64,000 nt of DNA from Rhynchonema sp. JSB1_4 (taxonomy: Eukaryota > Nematoda > Chromadorea > Monhysterida > Xyalidae), in NCBI GenBank assembly GCA_030248065.1, contig JASAMV010002279.1, forward strand, positions 62,001 to 126,000, in the 5' to 3' direction. Shown here piece by piece: positions 11,318 to 22,486 of the stretch (positions are counted from its first letter, which is position 1; the number at the start of each line of letters is the position of its first letter). The notes under the pieces are model-generated. The model saw nothing but the letters and a program-made list of their open reading frames with translations. It ran no database searches and had not been told where the DNA came from. The position numbers and the translations under genes are program-made.

Positions 11318-13670
11318 TTAATTCCCACAAATCTCGGCCCAATATTTGACAACCGAGTCCGTTGTTTCACACTGAAATACGACCGTCACTGTTTCTCCCG
11401 GTTTTGGTGTTGTGCTGTTGCGGTCGGTATTCTTTGACAATTTACAAGGCCCCAAGCACAACGGCGCGATCGAGTGGAGAATACCAGCCCTGGTGCTCGA
11501 CCACGCGCAGTACTCGCCCGTCAAGAATCGAGTTTCTGTGAACGAAAATGTTAAATATTTGAAAAAAAGCCTTTTGAAATTCAATAATAACAGCTCAGTG
11601 TTGATCACTATGACATCCAGTCTATTAAGAACAACAATTATATAGAAAACCCCCCCCAAGTCGCGTGTGTTTTGGGATCTTGGTGCTTTTTCGTGTTGAC
11701 ACTGACTTGGTCCTTGAAAAGCAGGTCGAAGCGGGCTACCCAAGAAAGCGTGCGCTGTACGCTAATCGCACCCACCATGCACACGCAGCACATAACCGAG
11801 GTCCAACAACAAAAATGTGTACACCCGCTCGGCATGCGCTTGGATTTCGGCCTGAAAAGTGACAAATCTTTACTTTTCTGTCATAAAATGTCAACACGAA
11901 TACGATATCTTCGTACAAATTAATAAAACATCCACTTGTCTGTTACATTACACAGTATAATATACCTGTAAATGCACGGCTCTGTGATATTTGGTTTTGT
12001 GATCACGCGAATTCACATTGTGAACAATCAGATAGGTTTGGGTCGGTTTGAGATTCGGATGCGATACAGGCAGCCAGGAGGACTTGCGAATTAGATGATC
12101 CTGAATATGAAGGGGAAACTTAGAAATTCTTGTTACAAAACTTGGTGATTGGATCGGACCTGCCATTGTCATTTCGTATTCACTAACATCGACCAGCGCG
12201 AAAGCTATTTTTAGCTGGGAGACCGGGAACAACGTTGATACAGGTCAAAATTTGTGTGATCATCTCGAAAATATATAAATACTATACCACCTCAATTCAA
12301 ATCTGATCACCAAGCTTGCTACCAAGTCCGACCTAGTCTTGTTGTCATGCCCATCGTTAGTCTGCTGCATTGAAAAACATCGACCGCTTCAGTGACCGAC
12401 CAGTTGGCGTGCGAGTACGGCGTATTTCGGTTTGAGCACGGTGGGACGCACGAAAAACAACGCCAGCCAATCGACGCAGCCGGACACGACGCATTCGTAC
12501 GCACGAATCGGCTCCGGTGTCGGTAAAGGGTGGGAATGGTAGAGACGCAGACATTTGCAGGTGAACTGCAACAAAATAGGGCTCTCTGTCACAGCGTGGT
12601 TAGTGACTGTAAATAATCTGCTTTATTTCTTCGCAATCCGTTGCATTGTGAAACGTCCAAGTCAATGCCCATGTGCGTTGACTACATGAACATTATGAAA
12701 GTCTTCACAAAAGGAGCCACTGATTTTGAAAAACTCCCAAAAAACCACGCACCGTTTTCGATTTCATGCCACCAACAGCAATCGAATTGTCTTGACTAGA
12801 GCACGCTGATGTTTCATCGGATGCAGAGCTTTTTGAATTATTGTCGTTTTTGCTTGTTTTCAATATCGACTTCAGCGGCTGTGAGCTGGCTGCGTGGCTG
12901 TTGTTGTGTTGACTTGAGTCGCCGCTTTGCCATGAGCTCTGGAGCGGTCAGAGTTTATTTTTTAATTTTCAGTTATTTTAAACATGGAGTAAAAATAAAA
13001 CTGTACAAAAAATATCGACAACTCACGGTCGACAGATTGTCGCCAAAGGACGATGTTTCAGTGTGGGTGAGTGTCAGGTCGGTGTCACGCGATGAGTACT
13101 CGGTGGACGAGGACATCAGGAATTGGTAACTCTGAATAAAAATGGTTGATTTGAGTTTTACATGGAAATTTTCAATCCGAATCAGGTAAAGTGAATAAGT
13201 TGATATTGCAGTGTTATCTTCGTTGTGCAGCATGATTGAGAACCGACATGGTGACGGAACTTATGTGCCCATCTGAGGCATCCGCACTGACGATGACCTA
13301 GTGCACCGCCCGTTTGTCGGTCGAAACGTGCAACCACACGTTGCCTTCGATCAAGCCATCACTATGCTTGTACGAATCAAAACCGCAAGTTGGAGCAAAA
13401 TCGTTTTCTGCAAACTGTACACAAATTCACGAATCATAATTCGAGAAAATGAGAAACAAGAAAGCTAGAAAAATGACACCCGAAAATGTCACTAACCGCA
13501 TCAAACGATGTGTCACTATTTGAATCACGGCGAATTCTGGATCGATGTTTCGACGATCGCAGATGTGATGATGTGAGGAAGGGAAGGAACGAGTCTTCGT
13601 CTGATATTGAAACATCAGAAGTACCATCACCGGACGTGGGCGACTGCGCCGTTGGAGGGGTCGAGGTCAT
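11318..13670 (-). CDS. Ser-rich protein with C-terminal extended Tudor-like domain
   Basis: Eight exons join in phase: 13670-13497, 13131-13027, 12938-12753, 12565-12401, 12214-12188, 12100-11966, 11851-11776 and 11535-11318, about 361 residues. Residues 1-155 are Ser/Thr/Asp-rich and probably disordered. Residues 156-335 read like an extended Tudor domain: an AYECVVSGCVDW strand and FFVRP, then KYHRAVHLQ, then YTFLLLDLGYVLRVHETRFL. In Tudor domains the last stretch is typically Y/F-x-D-Y-G-N, so the usual aromatic/Asn cage residues are altered here. A following IAPLCLGPCKL fits the segment after the barrel. Tudor proteins bind methylarginine and often act in germ-granule or piRNA work; whether this one can bind is doubtful. 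Assignment is by pattern only. One exon is only 27 bases long. Confidence 0.6.
13282..13345 (+). ncRNA. Hammerhead-like repeat copy (intronic, antisense to host)
   Basis: Contains CTGACGA (13287-13293), a four-base stem GACC/GGTC, then GAAAC (13323-13327), followed by a CGTG/CACG hairpin. This matches the order CUGANGA, stem II, GAAA, stem III of hammerhead ribozymes. A canonical NUH cleavage site with paired stem I is not evident. It sits in intron 1 of the Tudor-like gene, on the opposite strand. Confidence 0.4.
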
Positions 13671-14065
13671 TTTGTCGCACTGGATGGATTCCTGAAAATG
13701 TAATTATCACCATTATCATCACCATTTATTTTGCAGTGAACATGGAAGTTATGAGCCGCAAGGGACAAATCGTAGAACCGTATTCATGACGTCTTGGTTG
13801 CGACAGGATGCTTAAACAAAACTATTCTTAACTTTCAGTCCCAGGACCGGAAAACCGGCCTGTTCAGGAATATCCAGGAACAGCTATGCACATATGTGGT
13901 TCACTATATTCTTCGCCCCATGATGGAATTTTCTGAATGTCTTGGTTCCGGGACTGAACCGTTGTTGAACAACAGGAAGACCACGTGTTCAAAACACTCT
14001 TGACTGTTTTGTCCCCAGGGATTTTTGACAGCATGACAGACAACGGCAGAGCACACACAGGGCAT

Positions 14066-14206
14066 TTCGACCTGGGCACCCACGTTACCCATGTTACCCA
14101 TGTTACCCAGCCACAGGGTCTGCGCCACAAGCCAGGGTACCCTGGGTACCCAGGTCGAAATGTTCGCGAAAAAAGCGTGGGTACCCTGGGTACCCAGGTC
14201 GAAATG
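14066..14206. mobile_element. Inverted-repeat element, CATTTCGACCTGGG ends
   Basis: Starts CATTTCGACCTGGGCACCC and ends with the complement GGGTACCCAGGTCGAAATG. The body repeats GTTACCCAT three times on the left and GGGTACCC palindromes on the right, with a nested second copy of the right end at about 14160. No coding capacity. Confidence 0.6.
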
Positions 14207-14307
14207 CGCATGCGCTTGCATGCACATGCATGCCGACTACGGCGTAAGTGTGAAAATGATAGTCAGAAAAACAACATTTCCGAACACTGTAACGCCGTAT
14301 CACGCCG

Positions 14308-14535
14308 CGGGCTTAGTGCAGTCATGATAGTTTGAATAATAACAACATGCAGCCATACATGGCGTCGAAACGTGTTTGAAAAAGTCAATTGGAAAAACAC
14401 AATTAGAAAAACACCACTATTCATTTGACACATACAGACAGGCTTAGTGCAGTCATGATAGTTTGAATAATTACAAGTCAATTGGAAAAACACAATTAGA
14501 AAAACACCACTAGACATTTGACACATACACACATT
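14308..14535. repeat. Tandem duplication, about 100-bp unit
   Basis: The block GGCTTAGTGCAGTCATGATA...TTTGACACATACA occurs twice in direct orientation. The first unit is interrupted by about 30 bp that are absent from the second. No gene content. Confidence 0.8.
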
Positions 14536-14757
14536 TTAGATTAGCACCCCAACACCAATAAGACACCACGACAACCGTGAGACCGTAGTGGCGCACCTAG
14601 AACTGGGACTCCCAACGCAACACAGGCAACACACAACACAGAACGCGCAGGCATGCGCGTGCATGCTGCATGCACAAGCCAATACGCGTGCAAGCAAGAT
14701 GTGCATGCAAATACAAATTTAGTTTCAATTGGGTACCCAGGGTACCCAAAAGTAGGA

Positions 14758-14779
14758 GAATTCGCGCGCGCGCGAATTC
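14758..14779. repeat. 22-bp perfect palindrome with CG alternation
   Basis: GAATTC flanks a (CG)5 core, giving a 22-bp perfect palindrome that is also an alternating purine-pyrimidine run. It could extrude as a cruciform or adopt Z-DNA. Confidence 0.95.
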
Positions 14780-14811
14780 TTATACATGGGAAAAGCAGAA
14801 ATTCCAAAACT

Positions 14812-15028
14812 GCGACCTGGGTACCCACAGCCAGCAAAAGGCAGATATGCGAGGCAGCCGCAGCCAAAAAAAGTGCTTTTTGCCAATCCCGAACACACGT
14901 GGACATATTTAGTTGACACCCTGTAATTCCAAATCTTATTTCCGCTTTTTTTGGAAAATCTGCCTCCTATCTTTTGCATGGTGGGTAACATGGGTAACAT
15001 GGGTAACGTGGGTTCCCAGGTCGCAATG
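14812..15028. mobile_element. Second CGACCTGGG-ended inverted-repeat element
   Basis: Begins GCGACCTGGGTACCCACAG and ends GGGTTCCCAGGTCGCAATG. A triple GGGTAACATGGG block mirrors the GTTACCCAT block of the element at 14066. Same family, different interior. Confidence 0.55.
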
Positions 15029-15888
15029 GCCACACACACAAGGAAAGAGGCAGGCAGACTGTTTTCTTTTGCTCTCGTGTAAAATGTTTACTGAAAACAT
15101 GTTGGCGTGCGCCCACTTGTTGTTTATACAGTATGTATGTGCATATCTTGTTGCTTAATCCAAATGGATTAACTCCGAACTCATCCCATTTTGGAGAGTA
15201 CGTCGTGTGATTGTGTGTTTTTCTCTAAAATGTCCTTCCCGTCACTGCATCGCGTGGCTCGTGTCAGTATTGAGTGTTTCTGTCAGAGCATCAACAGATA
15301 AGAATCGACACCTTTCATGAGAGCGTGACAGAGATCTTTGCCTCAAAATCTTTTCCGGGATTTGACAACAATGTGTGGGACTGATGTTCGCACAAATTGT
15401 AAGAATTTAGGAAGTCAATTCCCTGCAGTACATCTCGAGATACAGGCCTGTCAACCCTCCAAACATAACTTCAGTTTTTTGAACGTGTGAAAAACACTAA
15501 AAAAATCACTTTCGCTCACTGTTGGTCAGATAACTGTTTGGGGGATGGGATTTGAGCTTGAGCTGTTCAAACAAATCTGGACTCACTCTGGGGGACCCAT
15601 TTGGCAATCTATGACAGCTGTAGGTATTTCATACAATATGTAGGTATTTCGTGTGTCACGAGTATTTCAGCTGGCAACGACTTTGTTTTCTGACGCGGTA
15701 CTACGGGGGACCAAGGCAGTGGTCAGGCATCTCTCGCACTTGTGCATGCCGGTATGCATGCAAATGTCCCAGAGGAAATTATTTTTTGAGACCTTTTCTG
15801 GAAAATGTTTTTGGAATCAACAGCCCTCCAGTTTAAATTCAATTAATTTGACAGCGCGAACAGCGTGGAGAGCAACACAGAATCCACA

Positions 15889-16092
15889 ATGTGGACAGAA
15901 TGCACCGCGCTTTTTGTTGCTCTTGTTTTGTGTGTTAGTTTCATCATGTGTGTTTTTAATTTTGTCACATCTCTTCACTTGGCATTTTGCTACAATCTGG
16001 TGAAAGGTTACTGCCAATGCCATGAGACATCGCAATCCCTGTTTGGGACGCCGCACGAAAGCCAGGCGGATTTGAGAAAAATCGCAGATTGA
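15889..16092 (+). CDS. Short hydrophobic open frame, uncertain
   Basis: A 67-residue frame starts MWTECTALFVALVLCVSF, which reads as a signal peptide or single membrane segment, and ends after a polar tail. No acceptor, paralogue or family supports it. It could be the first exon of an unseen gene or chance. Confidence 0.2.
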   Translation: MWTECTALFVALVLCVSFIMCVFNFVTSLHLAFCYNLVKGYCQCHETSQSLFGTPHESQADLRKIAD

Positions 16093-16871
16093 ATAATGTC
16101 TGAAAGCGGAAAACCTTTCCAAATAAACAATGATAAATGCATTATGTACATATGTTGTGATTTGGTTTCTGCCATCTTCAGACTGAATATTAATTCAATT
16201 TTCTTTCGTGGGAACAAAAAAATCTATTTTCATTCATCCTGGGCCGGCTGAGTTATTGGAGTTTTTACTTTACGTGATCTTGCATAGGGCGCGATTTTCT
16301 GGTCAAGCGGGGGAAGAGAGCAACAATCAGAGCATTGGCATTGTAAATTGTGGAAGTTCTTTGCACGAGGCCAGTTCGAGTAATGAATAAGTGTGCTCAA
16401 AAAAGTATGGTGTCCATCGAGGTTTTTCAAGTGTTTACTAGCATTATTAATTATGTATCCGTATATGAAAAGTCCAAGTCAATGCGCACGTATACAGTGC
16501 TTACCCCGATTCTGGATGATACAAATTAGATCTGAAAGCACACAACCGTTGTCCGCTGATCAGATCTCATTGATTAAAGGTCTAGACGGTCGGCTGAGGG
16601 CAAGACAAGAACAAAAATGGCCGTCAATGTTTTGTTCAACGCCATCAAGGTCCATGTTAGATTCTGGGCGAATTAAGATTGAGAGATCCGACAGTTAAAC
16701 TAGATCCCTCAGTGTCATTTGACAGTGACCAGAAATGAATTGTCGAAAACCTGTGCATCATTGTGCCAATGACAATAGCTAACGGTGTATGACCATTGTA
16801 CAAGAAGTTGGTCACTGGATCCTGGAAATATGAGTGGCTGTGTTAAAATTGGTTTCCCAACTGTAAACCCC

Positions 16872-16884
16872 TTGCTTCTTGCAG
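16872..16884 (+). promoter_or_regulatory. Probable trans-splice acceptor of the first receptor gene
   Basis: A pyrimidine-rich CTTGCTTCTTGCAG stands four bases before the start codon with no upstream coding exon in phase. This is the pattern of spliced-leader addition. Confidence 0.5.
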
Positions 16885-16888
16885 CCAA

Positions 16889-18813
16889 ATGACTGACTCA
16901 GTATGGCCAGGCGTTGTGCGCCTCGTTCATTACGGCATATCGTTCACATCAATACCGTTCTACATATTATTCGTCATTTTGTTGTTTCGCCACCGTAAGA
17001 CAAACGCGCTCAGCACCCCGTTCTATAAATTCGTTCTTTACTTAGGCATCAGTGATATTCTGAATTTGGTCAACATGGTTATCTCAAAGATGCTCATTCC
17101 GGATCTGTCGTAAGTGTCTGGTCTTTTTCATAGTAATGTAGTTTTCAGTTTTTCGTGAAATATTTACGAGAACTATGAATACTTATCACGTACATATAGG
17201 AGCACTCTGCGAAACGTCGATTGGCTGTCAATGCGCTCACATTATGACAGCATAAGCACTAATGGAAACTCAAACTGCAAACCAGACACTTGACACCCTC
17301 AATCATAGTCTACCGACCAGCCTGCCTTTTATTTTCAGGTACCACATCCCTGCATGGTTGTTCACGCGCTACGACCGTATCTTTGTGCCATTTGTGGTCT
17401 ATTTTGGCTGTGCCACCTTTCAGACATCGTGCTGTAGTGTGGTTGTACTGTCGTACAGCAGATATACAGCGATGACCAGTTACGGCAGGCATAAACAGGT
17501 ACACCTTGTTCTCATTTGCAGGCATGCTGAACGTCAACAACCACCTTCTTCCGTCGTTTCAGTTCTGGAGCAAGCACTGGCGCAAATTCACGATCATCCT
17601 GTACAGCCCTGCCCTTTCTGCTGTATTTCCCTGTTCTCACAATGAACATCACGTACGATTTGCCGGCGGATCGATTTCCGAATCAAAGTTGGCTTTATCT
17701 TTTTACGCGTGATAATATATCAGCAAACCATTGTCTTGTCCAATTAGGCATTAAACAATCATTGATGTACCCATTTCGTTGGCACGACGACCTACAATGG
17801 CAAGCTGCTGGCTGCATCACTGGGCTGTTGGTGTTGACTGAGATGCTGTTGGTGGTGGTCATATACGTAGTGACACTGTGGAAAGCGGTGGGTAATTTTA
17901 GCCAGTATATCAGCCAAGTTCAGGTTCAGGTTCATGTTCATGTTCAAGCACAGGTTCAGGTACAGCTTCATGTCTTTGCTGAGGTTCCTGTTCACGTTCA
18001 TGTTCTTGTCCAGGTTCATGTTCTTGTTCATGTACACGTTCTTGTTTATGTTCTTGTTCATGTTCTTGTTTATGTTCATGTTCTTGTTCATTCTCATGTT
18101 CTTGTTTATGTTCTTGTTCTTGTTCATGTTCTTGTTTATGTTCTTGTTCATGTTCTTGTTTATGTTCATGTTCTTGTTCATGCTCATGTTCATCTACAGG
18201 TATGGTATAGGCTCACTTATTGAGGCTCATCTTCGTGTCGAGGTTCACCTTAATCTTCACGTTCTTTTTTGATGTTCGGACGCGGGTAGATCTAATTAAA
18301 TTAGCCATTTAAAATTTCTTGACAAAATTCTATTATTTTCGACCATTCCAGTGGCAACAGGGTGCCCAGGCAGCTCGCAGTTACGTAACCCAGCTTCGCT
18401 TGACGATCACCGCCTTCTGGCTGGCGTTTCCGTTGGTGATATTTGGTTGCTGGATGGTTTCGTACGTGTTCGCACCAGATCTGCTTGCAAGTGAGCCATT
18501 ATATCTTTGTGTATTTGTGCGCCATTTTGTGAAAAATAACTTTTATTTTACAGGACAGATACCACGAGCACTGTACTACATGTTGATCACAGTATTTTTC
18601 TGTCAAAATCCATTTGTTCTTTCCTTGATGGCATCAGATGTGCGTGCACAATGGCGAACATTCTTAGGCTTTCGCCCAAAATCAAACAAACACGCAGCCC
18701 CGTCTTTGGTCCAAGATCAAAAACGTTCGATACGCTTAACTCGCAAGCTGATCGCGATTCCCACGAAGCCGGTGTTGAATAATAATTTTATGAAATTAGA
18801 ACAATTTAAATAA
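16889..18813 (+). pseudogene. Serpentine chemoreceptor, copy 1, with one-base frameshift in exon 3
   Basis: Exons 16889-17109, 17339-17498, 17563-17887, 18352-18490 and 18554-18813 match the five exons of the intact paralogue at 20.9 kb in position and phase. Hydrophobic segments correspond to seven membrane spans: TM1 with IPFYILFVILL, TM2 with LGISDILNLVNMV, and TM3 ending YSRYTAM (SRY in place of DRY). Exon 3 has one base more than the paralogue between TTCTGGAGC and ACAATG (78 against 77 bases). The frame entering the exon is therefore lost, although the downstream frame is fully conserved. No alternative splice site rescues it. Either a recent pseudogene or a sequence error. Nematode srv/srg-like receptors are the closest class by pattern. 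Intron 3 is filled by a TTCATG/TTCTTG array. Confidence 0.65.
17916..18200. repeat. Hexamer-type array TTCATG/TTCTTG inside an intron
   Basis: About 285 bp of degenerate six-base units (CAGGTT, CATGTT, CTTGTT, TATGTT) with thymine-rich plus strand. It keeps long open frames on both strands that are artefacts of the six-base period. It fills most of intron 3 of receptor copy 1 and is absent from the paralogue. Confidence 0.9.
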
Positions 18814-19345
18814 ACGATAAGAGTTGACATTTTTTGATCAAATAAATCATCATTTACTTTTGCCACGCGCAAAGCACTTCAGGTTGAATTTTTCTCACAC
18901 CTTTGTAGGATCATTTCCAGCCTTTGTTATCTGTTGCAACACAGAGGCCGTAATAATTTTTTCTCATAAAAGTCTCTCATTGAGTTCTTCATTAATGGTG
19001 AAATATTGGGCAAAATTCTGTGATTTTGAATCCTTGACAGACCACCTACATTAACATTGTATTTAGATCTTCGATCCCCAACTGTTTCGTCCGCCGACAT
19101 CAGATGGCAGGGTTGGAAAAACGTTTTAAACAAGTGTTTTAAAATACTGTTAAACATCTTACATAGGTTCGGTGAAATTTGATCAAGGTTGCCTAGAAAA
19201 CGCGCAAAAACGCGATAAAATGCAACTTCAGTTAAAAGTCATTTTGTGACTCGGTTTGCATTCACTTATGAAGGTTGTTTACGTGATATCGGTGCAATCC
19301 AAGAGCCTGTGCTTGATATGGACCGATGATTGTTGCTCTATGGTA

Positions 19346-19620
19346 TTGGTCGCACAATGACCATATAAGAATTTATCAAAATCAATCCTGATTTTCACGC
19401 TCAGTCACTCTTAACTACTGTGCTATTTGTGATTCTCACAAAACATTTTCACCTGAAAATAATCTAGCAGATCAACCACGTTGCCGCAGGTCTGAAACAT
19501 TCTCTTTACGACGTGTTTTGTGTGTGATCGCGCAACGCAACGTCATTGCCCTGTCACTAGCCTGCTTTGCGATTCAGGAAAAAAATTTGACCAATTCTTA
19601 TAAAGTCATTGTGCGACCAA
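19346..19620. mobile_element. TA-flanked MITE, TTGGTCGCACAATGAC family, copy 1
   Basis: The inverted ends TTGGTCGCACAATGACCATA and TTGGTCGCACAATGACTTTA enclose 275 bp and are flanked by TA on both sides, as in Tc1/mariner-type insertion. No open frame of note. Other copies lie at 34988, 45582 and 58325. Confidence 0.85.
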
Positions 19621-20161
19621 TATCAGACACAACCGTTTGTGGTCGATTAAGCAAGATTTAATCATTAACCACATAGAATTGAGTCAATAAGCTGCAGAAA
19701 CACTTGTCGGGTCGCTGAATCGGTCGTATCTGAGCGACTTCGAGCTCCCCGATGGGGTGTGACATCGAAGTACGACGTTGATTCATGCATACTTTGTCTC
19801 ATGTATCACGTCACGGGTTATTCTTTGCGGCATCTTAGATATAAAATACATCTCCCGAAGGTGATTTTGAGAAGAATTTTTTGAACCTAAGAAAAATAAT
19901 AGAAAATAACAGAAAATACATAATAACAACAAGTAGCTTGATGGTTAAGATAAAGTTGAAAAGGACAAGTTGTTGATTAATAATAACTGCTTTGCAAAGC
20001 GAACTGTAGGGTGTGCGAAAACATCCAATCAAATGCAAATACAATAGAAAATGCAAATTAACAAATTGGGTCTCATGGGGTCTTGAGTACACAGATGCAT
20101 GCAACCCGAAAAGCACAAAAAGTCGCGTACAGTATAATCAAACGTTCACAACGTATAGGTA

Positions 20162-20610
20162 CAGTCAAACCTCCACACAGTGGACCTCACATAGTGAATC
20201 CCTGTACAAAGTGAACAAATGGTTAGTCCTCAATTTCCACGTTTCATAAAAATCTACATTTGCTATAAACCTCCACATAGTGGCTAATTCTACATAGTGT
20301 ACAGTGAACGCGCTCTTTATAGTGAACAAATTTGGACGAAATTGACAAAGTTGTCTGCTGCAGTTGTTCACTGGCAAACTTCTGGATTGAAATGATGCGA
20401 AAACAGGTCATAAGACAGTGCGAAATCACCACCGCACCCAATTTTGTTCGTTATTGCCTTACGGGATTCGCCGCACCGTATACCCCAAGACCGTTCGCAA
20501 TGACTAATTTACGCTTTGTCTTCCGTATGTACTGCTCTACATAGTGAATATTCTGCACAGTGAACAAAATGGCCGCGTCCCGTTCTGTTCACTATGTGGA
20601 AGTTTGACTG
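20162..20610. mobile_element. TA-flanked MITE, CAGTCAAACCTCCA family (pogo/Tigger-like)
   Basis: The ends CAGTCAAACCTCCACACAGTG and CAGTCAAACTTCCACATAGTG (inverted) are flanked by TA. Internal AGTGAA/ACATAGTG motifs repeat. The CAGTCAAACCTC terminus resembles pogo/Tigger transposons. A 134-bp relative lies at 42556. Confidence 0.8.
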
Positions 20611-20910
20611 TAATGGTAAATAACAACCAGTGTAGAATTAGGCTCCTGCACGGCCTGAATTTAAAAGCCTGCAGATGCAAAGTTATCTGCAAGCTGTTTA
20701 TCACGGGGGTTTACGGCGCCTCAGACACTTTAGCTTTATTTGTTCCTGTACTATGCGGCCCCAGGCGACGTAGGTAAACTGGAAATATTGGCCAAATCAG
20801 TTTCTGTTTTATGGCTAGATGCGATGAAGCTCGAGCCTGCATTGATTGCAGGCTGGGAAAGTCAGACTAGATCTTGGGCGTTGATTGTAATTGCAAATGG
20901 TCAAACTGTT

Positions 20911-20916
20911 TTTCAG
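20911..20916 (+). promoter_or_regulatory. Probable trans-splice acceptor of the second receptor gene
   Basis: TTTTTCAG ends four bases before the start codon at 20921, matching the layout of the first copy. Confidence 0.5.
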
Positions 20917-20920
20917 CAAA

Positions 20921-22465
20921 ATGACTCGCTCAATCGTTTCCTCTGTTACACGCATCGTGCATTACGTCATATCATTTATATCAATACCGTTCTACTTATT
21001 GTTCGTTATTTTGTTGTATCGCTACCGTAATACTAACGCCTTGAGCCCGCCGTTCTTTAAATTCCTGCGTTACTTGGGCATCAGTGATATCTTGAATTTG
21101 GTCAACATTCTGATCACAACCACGCTGGTACCCGATTTATCGTTAGTCTGATGAGCTAGCCTTTTTATTTTAAAAAAAATATAAACATTTGAAATAAATT
21201 CCTTTCAGGTCGCATATTCCTGCATGGTTGTTCATCCAATACGACCGATTCTTTGTGCCATTTCTGATCTATCTCGCCTGTGCCACGTACCAAATTTCGT
21301 GTTGCAGCGTGGTTGTACTGACGTACAGCAGGTATACAGCAATGACGGGCACTTTCACCAGCCACAAACAGGTGGGTTTTTGCTCACAAAAATGTTTTCC
21401 GATTGTGAAGTCTCAGAACACAATTTCAGTTCTGGAGCAAGCACTGGCGCAAGTTCACGCTCACCTGCACAGCCCTGCCCTTTCTGCTGTATTGCCCGAT
21501 TCTCACAATGAATATCAGCTTTGATTTGCCGCCGGGACGATTTGTGAACCAAAGCACGGGATGGTTTCACTCGGCCACCGATTTTTTTTACCAAACACCT
21601 CAAGCTCAGTCAATTTTATCAGGCAGCAACGGAACATCGAGATATCCATTTCGCTGGCATGACCCTCTCCAGTGGCAACTTGTTGGCGCCGTCGCTGGTC
21701 TGCTTTCGTTGATCGAGGCAACGGCGGTGCTGGTCATTTATCTAGCGACTTTGTGCAAAACGGTGTGTGATCTACTGAGTGATTGAACAGTTGTGTGATT
21801 GCTTGATTAAACAGATTGGTTTCAGATGCAGCACGGCCCCCAAGCAGCTCGCAATCCCGGCACTCAACTTCGGTTGACAATCATCGCTTTCTGGTTGGCA
21901 TTTCCGTTGGTCATATTCGGCGGTTGGCTGATTTCGTACGCAATTGCGCCCAATTTTTTCTCAAGTGAGCCTTACTTGAGCGCAGGCTTTTTTGGGGCTA
22001 ATCCCTGGCTGTCATCGTCATCTAACTGATGAGACCCAGGCAGCCTCGGTTTTACACTTCGGGTCGAAACCGTTAAAGGCCTACACGTCATATGCGGCAG
22101 TCACTTTTTGACCCACAAAGCTGTTTTTTGTGTTTTTGTTTGAAAAGGTGCAAATGTGAGCCACACTTCATTTTTCAGGAGAGATACCGCGCTCCATATA
22201 TTTTCTAATGATGACCATCTTTTTCTGTCAAAATCCGTTCGTGCTAACGCTGATGGCTTCGGACGTGCGCGCACACTGGCGACTGTTTTTTGGATTTCCC
22301 CCACAGTCCACCAACATTGAAACAGATGCTGATGCAGCAGAGCATAAAACTGCGGTCCCCGTTACTCACAAGCCAACGGCTATTCCCATGAAACCGATAC
22401 TGAATAATTTTGTCAGCAACGTGCAGGTGCACCGTCAAGCTGCAATGGCACAATGCTGTGAATAA
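20921..22465 (+). CDS. Serpentine (7TM) chemoreceptor, nematode srv/srg-like, copy 2
   Basis: Five exons, 20921-21141, 21209-21371, 21430-21762, 21826-21964 and 22179-22465, join in phase to 380 residues. Seven hydrophobic segments are visible: IPFYLLFVILL (TM1), LGISDILNLVNIL (TM2), a TM3 ending TYSRYTAM, LPFLLYCPILTM (TM4), LVGAVAGLLSLIEA (TM5), IIAFWLAFPLVIFGGW (TM6) and IYFLMMTIFFCQNPFVLTL (TM7). An extracellular loop with NQS and NGT glycosylation sites lies between TM4 and TM5. The cytoplasmic tail begins SDVRAHWRLFFGF. Such receptors sit in ciliary membranes of chemosensory neurons and couple to G proteins. The tandem frameshifted copy lies 2 kb upstream. Exact class assignment is by pattern. 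Confidence 0.8.
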
Positions 22466-22486
22466 CATGGCTGTTTTGCACATGTG

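Noticed and set aside
17900..18200. CRISPR-like array
   Set aside because: Units are six bases with no spacers, and the genome is eukaryotic.
17792..18272. Long Met/Phe/Asn/Val repeat-like proteins on both strands
   Set aside because: They are translations of the hexamer array inside an intron; a six-base period keeps frames open.
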